From JAUVYV01 sp964585535 (GTDB taxonomy: Bacteria; Planctomycetota; Phycisphaerae; Sedimentisphaerales; Anaerobacaceae): a DNA stretch of 6,521 bases. Shown here in pieces: positions 1 to 5,624 of the stretch; the stretch's first letter is position 1; each line of letters starts with the position of its first letter. Location: positions 1 to 6,521 of the forward strand of contig CAZPDW010000116.1 of assembly GCA_964585535.1 (NCBI GenBank), written 5' to 3'. The notes below the pieces were generated by a model. That model did not search any database and had not been told where the DNA came from. It saw only the letters and a program-made list of their open reading frames with translations. Both the position numbers and the translations under genes were made by a program.

Positions 1-126
1 CTGCAACGAACGCTGGTTGTTGTGCAGCGCCAGCGAGGCGACCATCGTCCGCGCCAGCGTCGTCTTGCCCGAGCCCGTCGTGCCGGCGATGAGCACATGG
101 GCCACGTCAGGGCTCGGCAGCCGCGG
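1..126 (-). CDS. FtsK/SpoIIIE-type P-loop ATPase fragment, out of frame with the neighbouring gene
   Basis: Codons with low coordinates 1, 4, 7 and so on, read on the minus strand, give PRLPSPDVAHVLIAGTTGSG followed by KTTLARTMVASLALHNNQRS. The stretch HVLIAGTTGSGKT is the Walker A signature and preceding strand of FtsK/SpoIIIE DNA-pumping ATPases. The frame runs off the window at base 1. It is closed upstream by TGA at 127-129, so nothing N-terminal to the P-loop is present; FtsK proteins normally have hundreds of residues before it. The only possible starts are CTG or GTG codons directly before the motif. Local G+C is about 70%, higher than the adjacent DNA. The fragment overlaps the end of the PilZ frame, which reads as Arg/Trp-rich nonsense here. 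I therefore take this frame as the real coding sense of these bases. It is a truncated gene piece joined by rearrangement or by mis-assembly. The family call is fairly sure; gene integrity is not. Confidence 0.55.
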
Positions 127-1430
127 TCAGTCACGGCGAGTTCGGGTTCGGCTGCGGCATTGTCCGCCCCGGCGTTTTCGTGCCCGGCCCTGACGGCCGC
201 GGCGTTGCTGATACGAATCAGCTCATTGAGGTCCGATTCGTTCAGCGTAATCAGCTCGACGGCGATTGAGCGGTTCTCTTTGCCCTTTTCGCCGGCTGCT
301 GTTTCGGCAACATCGCGAACAATCCCGACACTCTGCAGAATTTTCATCTTGTTGGCGGCGGCTTCGTGAGCAGAACCGTCTTCTTCTGCAAGATTGAACA
401 GCACAATGACCCTGTCGGCGGCTTTCACATTCAGGGGCGTCGAAATTCGCAGTCCCGGCCCGCCCAGCTCGGTGACAACGGCGTCTGCAAATTGAGGCGA
501 CTGGCAGCAGCTTTCAGCCGACGACGGCTCCCGTTCGGATTGCGTGTCGATACCCTGCGAACTTTGCTGCCGGCCGTCTTCGGCTGTAACCGTTTTGGCA
601 AACGGAAATACCGCTATCAAGCCGCATCTCCGCACGGGTATGCGGGGAAAACGCCTGTGGCTGATGAAGCGGATGTTGTCGCAGTGATTAAAGACGACCG
701 TCTCGCCCGAGCAGCTTACCACGGCAGCTTCAAACTCCCAGAGGGAGGCGCCAAAATCATACCTGAGCGTCCAGGACTGGCCCGTTCCGGTCTGAAGCCG
801 AGAAGCTAATTTGACGGCAAACTCAACATCGGTGTTCCTTATGACCGTGCACGATATATCTGCGCCATCGCTTTGCCCATCGGCTGCCGTCTTGATAATC
901 AGCTCCTTGCCGACGGGAATCTGCCTGGTGCCGAGTTGCCTGGAGTGGGTCGTCATTTGTGCCGCCGCCACGCGCCTGCGGAATCCAAGTTTTTCGCGCA
1001 GCCCTGCCAGCTCATTCCTGAACTGCTTTGTCTGCTCCGGCGAGCCGCGGCCCTTGAGATGCTCGCCGACCATAGCGTCGGCTCCGCGGTCAAAGGCGCC
1101 TGACATAGTATAAATCGCCTCGCCGCGTTTTAAACCGGCTTTGGTGGCAACGGCCAGCAGGAGCCGGCATTCGTCCTCACTAAGTCCTTTTTGTCTGGCG
1201 GAATCCTCAAAGAGATTTTCCGTCGTCTTCAACTCACGCGCCGTTTTGTAAATACTGACAACCAGCAGCAAGACACATAAGGTGAACATTACAACCAAAA
1301 CGGCGACAAGAAACCATCGCTCGGTGATAAAGCTGCCGCTAAAGCGCTGTGCCGCCTGCCACCTTTCTACAGGCGTCAGGGCCAAAAGCCCCCGTGCAAA
1401 TGCTGACGTGATTAAAGGTAACAACATCAT
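3..1430 (-). CDS. Membrane-anchored PilZ (YcgR-like) protein, 3' end lost or chimeric
   Basis: The frame starts at ATG 1430 (a second ATG follows at 1427), 18 bases after the flgE stop, with only a weak AGGG-type Shine-Dalgarno, so it is the third gene of the hook operon. It stays open to the window edge (476 codons). One strong membrane helix lies at about residues 39-61. A helical segment follows (83-155, containing GLSEDECRLLLAVATKAGLK). Residues ~165-257 resemble a PilZN/YcgR N-domain. The PilZ domain spans ~258-408, with RRFPR (RxxxR, R259 and R263) as c-di-GMP contacts. The second motif, normally [D/N]xSxxG, reads ELGGPG at 321-326, so the acidic/amide and Ser positions are changed. A Ser/Gln/Glu-rich insert (279-312) lies inside PilZ. 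The domain closes with LNESDLNELIRIS, then an Ala/Glu-rich tail. Beyond about residue 435 the bases encode an FtsK-like piece in another frame, so the natural stop is missing. The likely role is c-di-GMP-linked control of motility at the inner membrane, inferred from family and operon. Confidence 0.75.
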   Translation of the reverse strand, partial: MMLLPLITSAFARGLLALTPVERWQAAQRFSGSFITERWFLVAVLVVMFTLCVLLLVVSIYKTARELKTTENLFEDSARQKGLSEDECRLLLAVATKAGLKRGEAIYTMSGAFDRGADAMVGEHLKGRGSPEQTKQFRNELAGLREKLGFRRRVAAAQMTTHSRQLGTRQIPVGKELIIKTAADGQSDGADISCTVIRNTDVEFAVKLASRLQTGTGQSWTLRYDFGASLWEFEAAVVSCSGETVVFNHCDNIRFISHRRFPRIPVRRCGLIAVFPFAKTVTAEDGRQQSSQGIDTQSEREPSSAESCCQSPQFADAVVTELGGPGLRISTPLNVKAADRVIVLFNLAEEDGSAHEAAANKMKILQSVGIVRDVAETAAGEKGKENRSIAVELITLNESDLNELIRISNAAAVRAGHENAGADNAAAEPELAVTDRGCRALTWPMCSSPARRARARRRWRGRWSPRWRCTTTSVRC

Positions 1431-1442
1431 TTCGAGTATTTC

Positions 1443-1446
1443 CCTG
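1443..1446 (-). promoter_or_regulatory. Weak ribosome binding site of the PilZ gene
   Basis: The 18 bases between the flgE stop and ATG 1430 contain only AGGG on the minus strand, 12 bases before the start. This is suboptimal in both length and spacing. Translation may depend on coupling to flgE, or initiation may occur at the second ATG (1427). Confidence 0.3.
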
Positions 1447-1448
1447 TT

Positions 1449-3128
1449 CTATCTGATAAGACCGGACAGCTCTCTTAGAATCTCGTTGGCGACTCTTATT
1501 GTCCTTGCGTTGGCCTGAAAGCCGTTTTGCGCCTGAATAAGGTTAATAAACTCGATGGCGACGTCGGCGTTTGACTTCTCGAGCGAGCCGCCGTGGATTG
1601 TGCCGGCACCGCCGGTCAGCGCCTGGGTGGCGACCGCCTCGCCGGAGTTTGCCGAAGGAATGAAGTAGCCGCTGCCGATGCTTTCCAGGCCGGTCGCGTT
1701 CTGGAAAAGTGCGATTCTCAGTGCAGCGATGTTCTTTTTTACACCGTTCGAGAACGCACCGATTAGTATCCCTTCCTTGTTCACCGAGATGGTGGCGAGC
1801 CGACCGGCCTCGTAGCCGTCCTGTTCTCTTGCAACCGCAATGGAGTTGCCTGCAAACTGCGTCAGCCCGTCAAGCTGTCCGGCTGTGCCCATATCAATAC
1901 CGATGGTTTGAGGATTGGTCGGGTCGTGTGCGAAGGTGATTGCGAAATCAGCGGTGTCGCTTATTGTACTGTTCAGACCGGAGTATGAACCCTCGCTTGA
2001 ATCGAATTCGATACCCCTTATACGCCGGGCATCCACGCCGATGTTCTGCACGTCACCCGTAATGGATGTAAGGACCATATCCCAGGTGTTATTTGTGTTT
2101 GTTCTGACGAAGGCACCCGAAAGGACGTGCTTGCCGCCCTGCGAGTCATAAACGGTGATGTTGACATTTTTGACCTCTTCACCGCCGACGGTTGTCACCT
2201 CGAAATAGGATGGTAAATCGAGTTGTGCCGTTCCGGTGTTCGAGAAGCCAAGCCGGGCGTCCGACAAGCTGTAGCCCCCGCCGGTATCGGTAATTCGGAT
2301 TTTTCCGTTGACCAAGGAAGCCGTCCCGCTCGTGCCGAGAACCGTGTTTATATGGTCGATAAGGTCAGCAATCGTCGTGGTCGCCGTTACAGTGAGCCCG
2401 GTGGCGTCCGAAAGTGCGGCGCCGTCATGGTCGTAACCGGAGACCGTGATTACCGCCGAAGTAAGCGTTCCGCTGGTGAACTGGTCGAGCGTGTCCAGCT
2501 CTGTGCTTGTCGTGACGGAGCTTCCGCCGTTTGTCGTAAAGCTGCTGTTTGCCGTAAGCACATTTGTCTGCGCAATGGTAAGCGCCGCATCGGCACTGAG
2601 GTTGCCGGAGACCTTCACCTGCGAGGTCGCGCTGGCCGACATCGCAACATCGTAGGGGACGTGAACATTGCTGTCGCCGGGCGTCTGGAAACCGTCTATC
2701 TCACCTTCAGAGCCGATTCGCTGCACGCGATAACCGGTCGCCGGGTCAACCAAATTCGAGCTCTGGTCAACGCCGAACGCACCGGCCCGCGTATAGATGT
2801 ACTGCTCGCCGTCGCTGAGCACGAAATAGCCCTCGCCTTCCATTGCCATATCCAGCGGGTTGCCGGTGTTGACAATGTTGCCCTGCTGCATATTCGGCAC
2901 GATACCGGATACGCCGACGCCGCTGCCCATCTGCTGAGGGTTCGTGCCGCCCGTGCCTGCCGTGGGCTGCGATGCTTTCTTAATCGTCTCGCTCAGCAGC
3001 TCGGAAAAAATTATCCTGCTGGCCTTAAAAGCCGTCGTATTGACATTGGCGAGGTTATTGCCGGCAATATCCAGCATCTTCTGATGCGCCTGCAGTCCCG
3101 TAACTCCCGATGACAAGGCAAAGCTCAT
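1449..3128 (-). CDS. flgE: Flagellar hook protein FlgE
   Basis: This 559-residue protein is the subunit of the flagellar hook, the curved joint between rod and filament; it is exported by the flagellar type III system. The N-terminus (residues 4-36, SSGVTGLQAHQKMLDIAGNN then LANVN) is the rod/hook family signature. Residues ~75-140 (NMQQGNIVNTG, GEGYFVLSDG, YTRAGAF) are the FlgE/F/G D1 core. The C-terminal core has GYEAGRLATISVNKEG (438-453), FSNG (459-462) and GSGYFIPSANSGEA (485-498). The protein ends with LEKSNADVAIEFINLIQAQN and FQANARTIRVANEILREL (516-555), the C-terminal helix that packs with the N-terminus in the axial tube. It is longer than the ~400-residue enteric FlgE because of a Thr/Ser-rich outer domain at about 165-400. 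That insert holds a flagellin-IN-like segment near 245-290. I see no cysteine in it. The start is fixed by AAGGAG at 3137-3142. flgD lies 49 bases upstream. Confidence 0.96.
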   Translation of the reverse strand: MSFALSSGVTGLQAHQKMLDIAGNNLANVNTTAFKASRIIFSELLSETIKKASQPTAGTGGTNPQQMGSGVGVSGIVPNMQQGNIVNTGNPLDMAMEGEGYFVLSDGEQYIYTRAGAFGVDQSSNLVDPATGYRVQRIGSEGEIDGFQTPGDSNVHVPYDVAMSASATSQVKVSGNLSADAALTIAQTNVLTANSSFTTNGGSSVTTSTELDTLDQFTSGTLTSAVITVSGYDHDGAALSDATGLTVTATTTIADLIDHINTVLGTSGTASLVNGKIRITDTGGGYSLSDARLGFSNTGTAQLDLPSYFEVTTVGGEEVKNVNITVYDSQGGKHVLSGAFVRTNTNNTWDMVLTSITGDVQNIGVDARRIRGIEFDSSEGSYSGLNSTISDTADFAITFAHDPTNPQTIGIDMGTAGQLDGLTQFAGNSIAVAREQDGYEAGRLATISVNKEGILIGAFSNGVKKNIAALRIALFQNATGLESIGSGYFIPSANSGEAVATQALTGGAGTIHGGSLEKSNADVAIEFINLIQAQNGFQANARTIRVANEILRELSGLIR

Positions 3129-3136
3129 TTTTGTTT

Positions 3137-3142
3137 CTCCTT
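3137..3142 (-). promoter_or_regulatory. Ribosome binding site of flgE
   Basis: The minus strand reads AAGGAG, then an 8-base A-rich spacer, then ATG at 3128. This is a strong Shine-Dalgarno in the 49-base flgD-flgE gap and fits high translation of the hook subunit. Confidence 0.85.
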
Positions 3143-3177
3143 AGTTCTTAGTGTTCTTTAACAACAAATACCTGGTT

Positions 3178-3591
3178 TCAGTTTTCTACCAGCACAACGG
3201 CATTGAGTCCCAGTGTATATTCCTGCTCCTGGTCGCCCTGCCCGGCCGTCACTCCCAGGAGGGGCTCTTTTGTATCAGGGTCGTTCAATACGGAAATCAC
3301 TCTGCCCGTGATTTTCTCGAGGGTAGCCGTTGCCTCGTCCTCGGAAAAAAAGGTGACATTTTTACCTATCAGAGAGTCGGCGTAGCTGCGCCTGGTCGTA
3401 GTGAGAACTTCGGAAAAGCTGCGGTTCAGGGATTCAATCTGACCTAATTGCGACAACTGCGCCAATTGCGAGGCCATTTCATTGTTGTCCATCGGCTCAA
3501 GCGGGTTTTGATTCTGAAGCTGAGCGACGAGGATTTTCATGTAGTCGGCCTGTATGTTACTGGCCGATGCTATGGATGATATTGAACTCAT
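3178..3591 (-). CDS. flgD: Flagellar hook cap/scaffolding protein FlgD, short form
   Basis: FlgD caps the growing hook and allows FlgE subunits to polymerise; it is discarded on hook completion. The 137-residue product carries the diagnostic FlgD N-terminal region: DYMKILVAQLQNQNPLEPMD (16-35), then NNEMASQLAQLSQLGQIESL (36-55), the conserved export and assembly segment. Residues ~73-137 (SLIGKNVTFF, GRVISVLND, LGLNAVVLVEN) look like the Tudor-like beta domain. The FLN/Ig-like insert of enteric FlgD (about 230 residues) is absent. Short FlgDs of this size are known in other phyla, so this is not a truncation: the frame ends in a normal TGA and flgE follows after 49 bases. The start is set by GAGGTGG seven bases upstream. 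It is the first gene of the operon behind the sigma-54 promoter at 3692-3677. Confidence 0.93.
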   Translation of the reverse strand: MSSISSIASASNIQADYMKILVAQLQNQNPLEPMDNNEMASQLAQLSQLGQIESLNRSFSEVLTTTRRSYADSLIGKNVTFFSEDEATATLEKITGRVISVLNDPDTKEPLLGVTAGQGDQEQEYTLGLNAVVLVEN

Positions 3592-3598
3592 TTGTCAG

Positions 3599-3605
3599 CC
3601 ACCTC
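3599..3605 (-). promoter_or_regulatory. Ribosome binding site of flgD
   Basis: The minus strand reads GAGGTGG, then the 7-base spacer CTGACAA, then ATG at 3591. Good match and ideal spacing confirm the chosen start. Confidence 0.8.
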
Positions 3606-3644
3606 ATTACAACGTTTAATCTTAAAAAATTTATCCGACAAACA

Positions 3645-3660
3645 CGGTGCAACGTCACCG
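3645..3660 (-). other. Small hairpin near the 5' end of the predicted flgD mRNA
   Basis: CGGTG (3645-3649) and CACCG (3656-3660) pair across six bases. With a start site near 3666, the stem occupies about +7 to +22 of the flgD-flgE-pilZ transcript. It could affect mRNA stability, but a 5-bp stem can easily arise by chance. Confidence 0.3.
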
Positions 3661-3676
3661 GGCCGAGTAGGAACTT

Positions 3677-3692
3677 AGCAATCGCCGTGCCA
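3677..3692 (-). promoter_or_regulatory. Sigma-54 (-24/-12) promoter of the flgD-flgE-pilZ operon
   Basis: On the minus strand TGGCACG-GCGA-TTGCT matches the sigma-54 consensus TGGCACG-N4-TTGCW at every defined base, with the invariant GG and GC ten bases apart. The predicted start is near 3666, leaving a 75-base leader to the flgD ATG at 3591. An enhancer-binding protein gene begins about 500 bases away on the other strand, which supports function. Sigma-54 control of hook genes is common in several bacterial groups. Confidence 0.9.
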
Positions 3693-3720
3693 AAACAAAT
3701 TAAAAACCCCCGTCTGAGCT

Positions 3721-3732
3721 GTAAGCGCTTAC
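3721..3732. promoter_or_regulatory. Perfect 12-bp palindrome of LacI/cre operator type
   Basis: GTAAGCGCTTAC is its own reverse complement. With flanking bases, TGTAAGCGCTTACG differs at one position from TGTAAGCGCTTACA, the well-known LacI-family/catabolite-response operator form. It is centred about 60 bases upstream of the predicted flgD start, just beyond the -24 element, where a bound protein could block or bend the enhancer loop. Which protein binds cannot be read from the window. Confidence 0.4.
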
Positions 3733-3813
3733 GAACAAAGATGTTACAAAATCGGCGTGTACAAAAAGTGACAGACAAAGCTCTGCCTGCGATTAGCATA
3801 TACCGGGACAATT

Positions 3814-3847
3814 CTTCCGCATTGACGGAAAAATCTGCCTGCGGAAG
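3814..3847. promoter_or_regulatory. Inverted repeat with three TTCCG-type half-sites, candidate activator enhancer
   Basis: CTTCCGCA (3814-3821) and TGCGGAAG (3840-3847) are perfect reverse complements across 18 bases. Inside lies a further inverted half-site, CGGAA at 3826-3830, which pairs with TTCCG at 3815-3819. The inner dyad is centred about 155 bases upstream of the predicted flgD start, a usual enhancer distance for sigma-54 activators. No copy is visible upstream of the second sigma-54 promoter, which weakens the assignment. Confidence 0.35.
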
Positions 3848-3865
3848 TTTCTACGCCGCAAAAAA

Positions 3866-3890
3866 ATATCCTCCCGGCCGGTTTGGCCGG
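3866..3890 (-). terminator. GC-rich hairpin, possible minus-strand terminator
   Basis: CCGGCC (3874-3879) and GGCCGG (3885-3890) form a 6-bp GC-only stem with a 5-base loop. On the minus strand it is followed, after GAGGATA, by a run of seven T. The gap between stem and T-run is longer than in a classical intrinsic terminator. If real, it would stop transcription entering the flgD promoter from the activator side; no gene on that strand is seen upstream, so the role is uncertain. Confidence 0.3.
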
Positions 3891-3908
3891 TTCAGTGACA
3901 TTGCAAAG

Positions 3909-4070
3909 TCCCATAAACGTTGTCCCCTGGGTGACGTCCCATAAAACAAGACTAAACTTGCCCGAATCAAGGACTGTTGACCGGCGGAAAATGTCCGATA
4001 AAAGTCAGACTAAGGGGCATAATTTTTTCAAAGCGCACAAAGTGTCGATATTATTGGCCCGTCCCATAAA
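3909..4070. repeat. Repeated GTCCCATAAA words in the activator upstream region
   Basis: GTCCCATAAA occurs exactly at 3909-3918, 3936-3945 and 4061-4070, and with one mismatch (GTCCGATAAA) at 3993-4002, all on the plus strand. The first two copies are 27 bases apart and flank an imperfect dyad, GTCCCCTGGGTGAC (3922-3935). Three exact 10-mers in 160 bases is far above chance and suggests binding sites, perhaps for the activator or another flagellar regulator. Confidence 0.5.
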
Positions 4071-4078
4071 AAATTAAA

Positions 4079-4113
4079 GATGTCCGCTCTTACGTGTCGA
4101 TTTACCGGACATC
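4079..4113. promoter_or_regulatory. 8-bp inverted repeat upstream of the activator gene
   Basis: GATGTCCG (4079-4086) and CGGACATC (4106-4113) are perfect reverse complements with a 19-base spacer, arms 27 bases apart. ATGTCCG also occurs singly at 3991-3997. The repeat lies 84-118 bases before the activator start codon. It could be an operator, for example for autoregulation, or a leader stem-loop. Confidence 0.4.
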
Positions 4114-4175
4114 CGCACCTGACAGAAGCAGCAGGCAACGATGCTTATTGCAACCGATTGAACCGTGGGGGATAA

Positions 4176-4199
4176 CGCGTAGATGGCAGCGCGTAGATG
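4176..4199 (+). repeat. Direct repeat CGCGTAGATG spanning the activator start codon
   Basis: CGCGTAGATG occurs at 4176-4185 and 4190-4199, a 14-base period. The second copy contains the activator ATG (4197) preceded by an in-frame TAG. The first offers a decoy ATG (4184) in another frame. No good Shine-Dalgarno lies at the usual distance; the nearest purine run is the G-tract ending at 4171, about 25 bases away. Translation of the activator may therefore be weak. Confidence 0.45.
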
Positions 4200-5624
4200 T
4201 TGTTACACAAGATTGTTGTATCGAGCAAAACCGCAGATATTCAGCACTTAGCCCGTCGGTTCGGACGGGAAGTTTACATCGCGGACGACCCTGCTGACTG
4301 TTTTGATATCGCTGGAACGGTCAGGCCGGATTTAATTGTATTCGACGAGGAGTGTTCTCCGGCCCGGCTCGGCGATTTCATTTGCGCCCTGAACGGCCGT
4401 TCGGCCAACATTCCCGTCGTTGTAGTCAGCCGCGACACGGCAGGTCAGAAGTGGCCGGATTCAGACTACAAGCGGGCCGGCGCACTCGACTACCTGCACG
4501 GCCCGGTCGCTCAGAAGCTCGAGCAAATTGCCGTCCGGATAAGCGCCGGCGAGACCGGCCCGGACGGGGCAGAGAAGTTTTTCGCGGACGAGTTAGCCGC
4601 ACAGGCATCGATGGTCGGTCAAAGCTCCGCTATCCGGGACACACTGCGGATGATTCGGCTTGTGGCGTCGAGCAAGTGCAACCCCGTGTTAATCGTCGGC
4701 GAAACGGGGACAGGCAAAGAGCTCGCGGCAAAAGCGGTGCACGCGCTAAGGCATCCGGGTGAACAATTTGTCGCGGTCAACTGCGCCTCTCTGACGGCAA
4801 ATCTTCTCGAAAGCGAGCTTTTTGGACACACAAAGGGCTCGTTCACCAGCGCAGAGCGTGAGAAAACCGGTCTGTTGGAGCTGGCCGGCGAGGGGAGTAT
4901 CTTTCTCGACGAGATAAGCGAGATGCCTGTCGAGCTTCAGGCAAAGCTGCTGCGTGTTCTCCAGGAAAAAAGCTTTCGCAAGGTCGGCGGCATAAGGGAC
5001 ATCGTCTGCAAGGCAACCATAATCGCCTCGAGCAATCGAAACCTGTTCAGGGAAGTCGGGGCGAACCGTTTCAGGCGCGACCTTTATTACCGCCTCAACA
5101 TCTGCCCGATTTCAATTGCGCCCCTGAGGACAGCCGAACGCAAAGACGACATCCGCCTCCTCGCCGACTATTTCCTCAGAACGTCGATTATCTGCCCTGA
5201 AAAGGCAAAGGACATAAGCTCGATAACGAATATGGCGATGGAGGTTCTGGAGAATCACACCTGGCCCGGGAACGTTCGTGAGCTTCGCAACGTTATCGAG
5301 CGAGCCGTTTTACTGGAGAGCACCGACAAAATCGGCCTGAGCACCATCGTAATCGACTCGGCTGACTGGTCCGTCTCAAGCCATCCGACACTCGAGCCGG
5401 TCAAGGACTTCTCGCTTGAAAAGGCCGAACGGGAGCTGATTGCCCTGGCGCTGAAGGAAACGGGCTGGCAAAAGACCCGCGCCGCCGCACTGTTAGGGAT
5501 AACCAGGGCGACTCTTTACGCCAAGGTCAGGCAGCACAACATCCAAAAGACGCCGAAAACGGCTGTCCGGGCGTCGCAAAACGACCTCGGAACCGCCCTG
5601 CCGGAGCCGGTTACCGCAGCATAA
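4197..5624 (+). CDS. Sigma-54-dependent transcriptional activator (NtrC family) with degenerate receiver, probable flagellar regulator
   Basis: This 475-residue enhancer-binding protein would use ATP hydrolysis to open sigma-54 promoters. Residues 1-115 fold as a receiver by pattern (PDLIVFDEE, VVVVSRD, GALDYL). D50 and S78 are kept, but the acidic pair after strand 1 (here VVSSK) and the conserved Lys (YLHGP instead of a KP motif) are missing. The AAA+ domain spans ~137-375. It has Walker A GETGTGKE (168-175), the loop GSFTSA (214-219) in place of GAFTGA, Walker B SIFLDE (234-239), arginine-finger region FRRDLYYRLN (292-301) and sensor II WPGNVREL (356-363). A Fis-type helix-turn-helix occupies ~411-449 (TRAAALLGITRATLYAKVRQ), followed by a 26-residue tail. 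ATG 4197 is forced by the TAG just before it. It is divergent from flgD, and sigma-54 promoters flank it on both sides, so a role like FleQ, FlrA, FlgR or FlbD is likely. Which of these it corresponds to is unknown. Confidence 0.93.
   Translation: MLLHKIVVSSKTADIQHLARRFGREVYIADDPADCFDIAGTVRPDLIVFDEECSPARLGDFICALNGRSANIPVVVVSRDTAGQKWPDSDYKRAGALDYLHGPVAQKLEQIAVRISAGETGPDGAEKFFADELAAQASMVGQSSAIRDTLRMIRLVASSKCNPVLIVGETGTGKELAAKAVHALRHPGEQFVAVNCASLTANLLESELFGHTKGSFTSAEREKTGLLELAGEGSIFLDEISEMPVELQAKLLRVLQEKSFRKVGGIRDIVCKATIIASSNRNLFREVGANRFRRDLYYRLNICPISIAPLRTAERKDDIRLLADYFLRTSIICPEKAKDISSITNMAMEVLENHTWPGNVRELRNVIERAVLLESTDKIGLSTIVIDSADWSVSSHPTLEPVKDFSLEKAERELIALALKETGWQKTRAAALLGITRATLYAKVRQHNIQKTPKTAVRASQNDLGTALPEPVTAA

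Larger units (their letters stand above)
3592..4196. other. Divergent gene-free control region between flgD and the sigma-54 activator
   Basis: About 605 bases separate the start codons of flgD (minus) and the activator (plus). Short open frames occur, but none shows a recognisable protein or a convincing ribosome binding site. The stretch is A/T-rich near its ends and loaded with repeats: the flgD leader (75 bases), the sigma-54 promoter, a 12-bp palindrome, a TTCCG/CGGAA dyad, a GC hairpin, GTCC-containing words and an inverted repeat before the activator. I could not find a convincing -35/-10 or -24/-12 promoter for the activator itself. Confidence 0.8.

Noticed and set aside
366..1113. 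Plus-strand open frames of 76-147 codons
   Set aside because: They are antisense to the PilZ gene, have no matching family pattern, and lack convincing ribosome binding sites.
2223..3113. A 296-codon open frame on the plus strand
   Set aside because: It lies wholly antisense to flgE, whose product is unmistakable. The antisense product is Arg-rich with no recognisable motif, typical of a shadow frame in GC-rich DNA.
3858..3871. Second GG-N10-GC site on the minus strand (GGATATTTTTTTGC)
   Set aside because: The spacing fits sigma-54, but the -24 half is AGGATA instead of TGGCAC and no gene follows directly other than flgD, which already has a perfect promoter.
3567..3944. A 125-codon plus-strand frame in the divergent region
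   Set aside because: It begins inside flgD on the opposite strand, runs through the sigma-54 promoter and repeats, and shows no protein family features.
3991..4002. Possible sigma-28 -10 element (TCCGATAA)
   Set aside because: It resembles GCCGATAA, but no TAAA-type -35 lies at the required distance upstream. The related GTCCCATAAA copies also lack a correctly spaced -35.
3866..4130. CRISPR array or tandem repeat array
   Set aside because: The repeated words are only 7-10 bases with irregular spacing, and there are no regular spacers.
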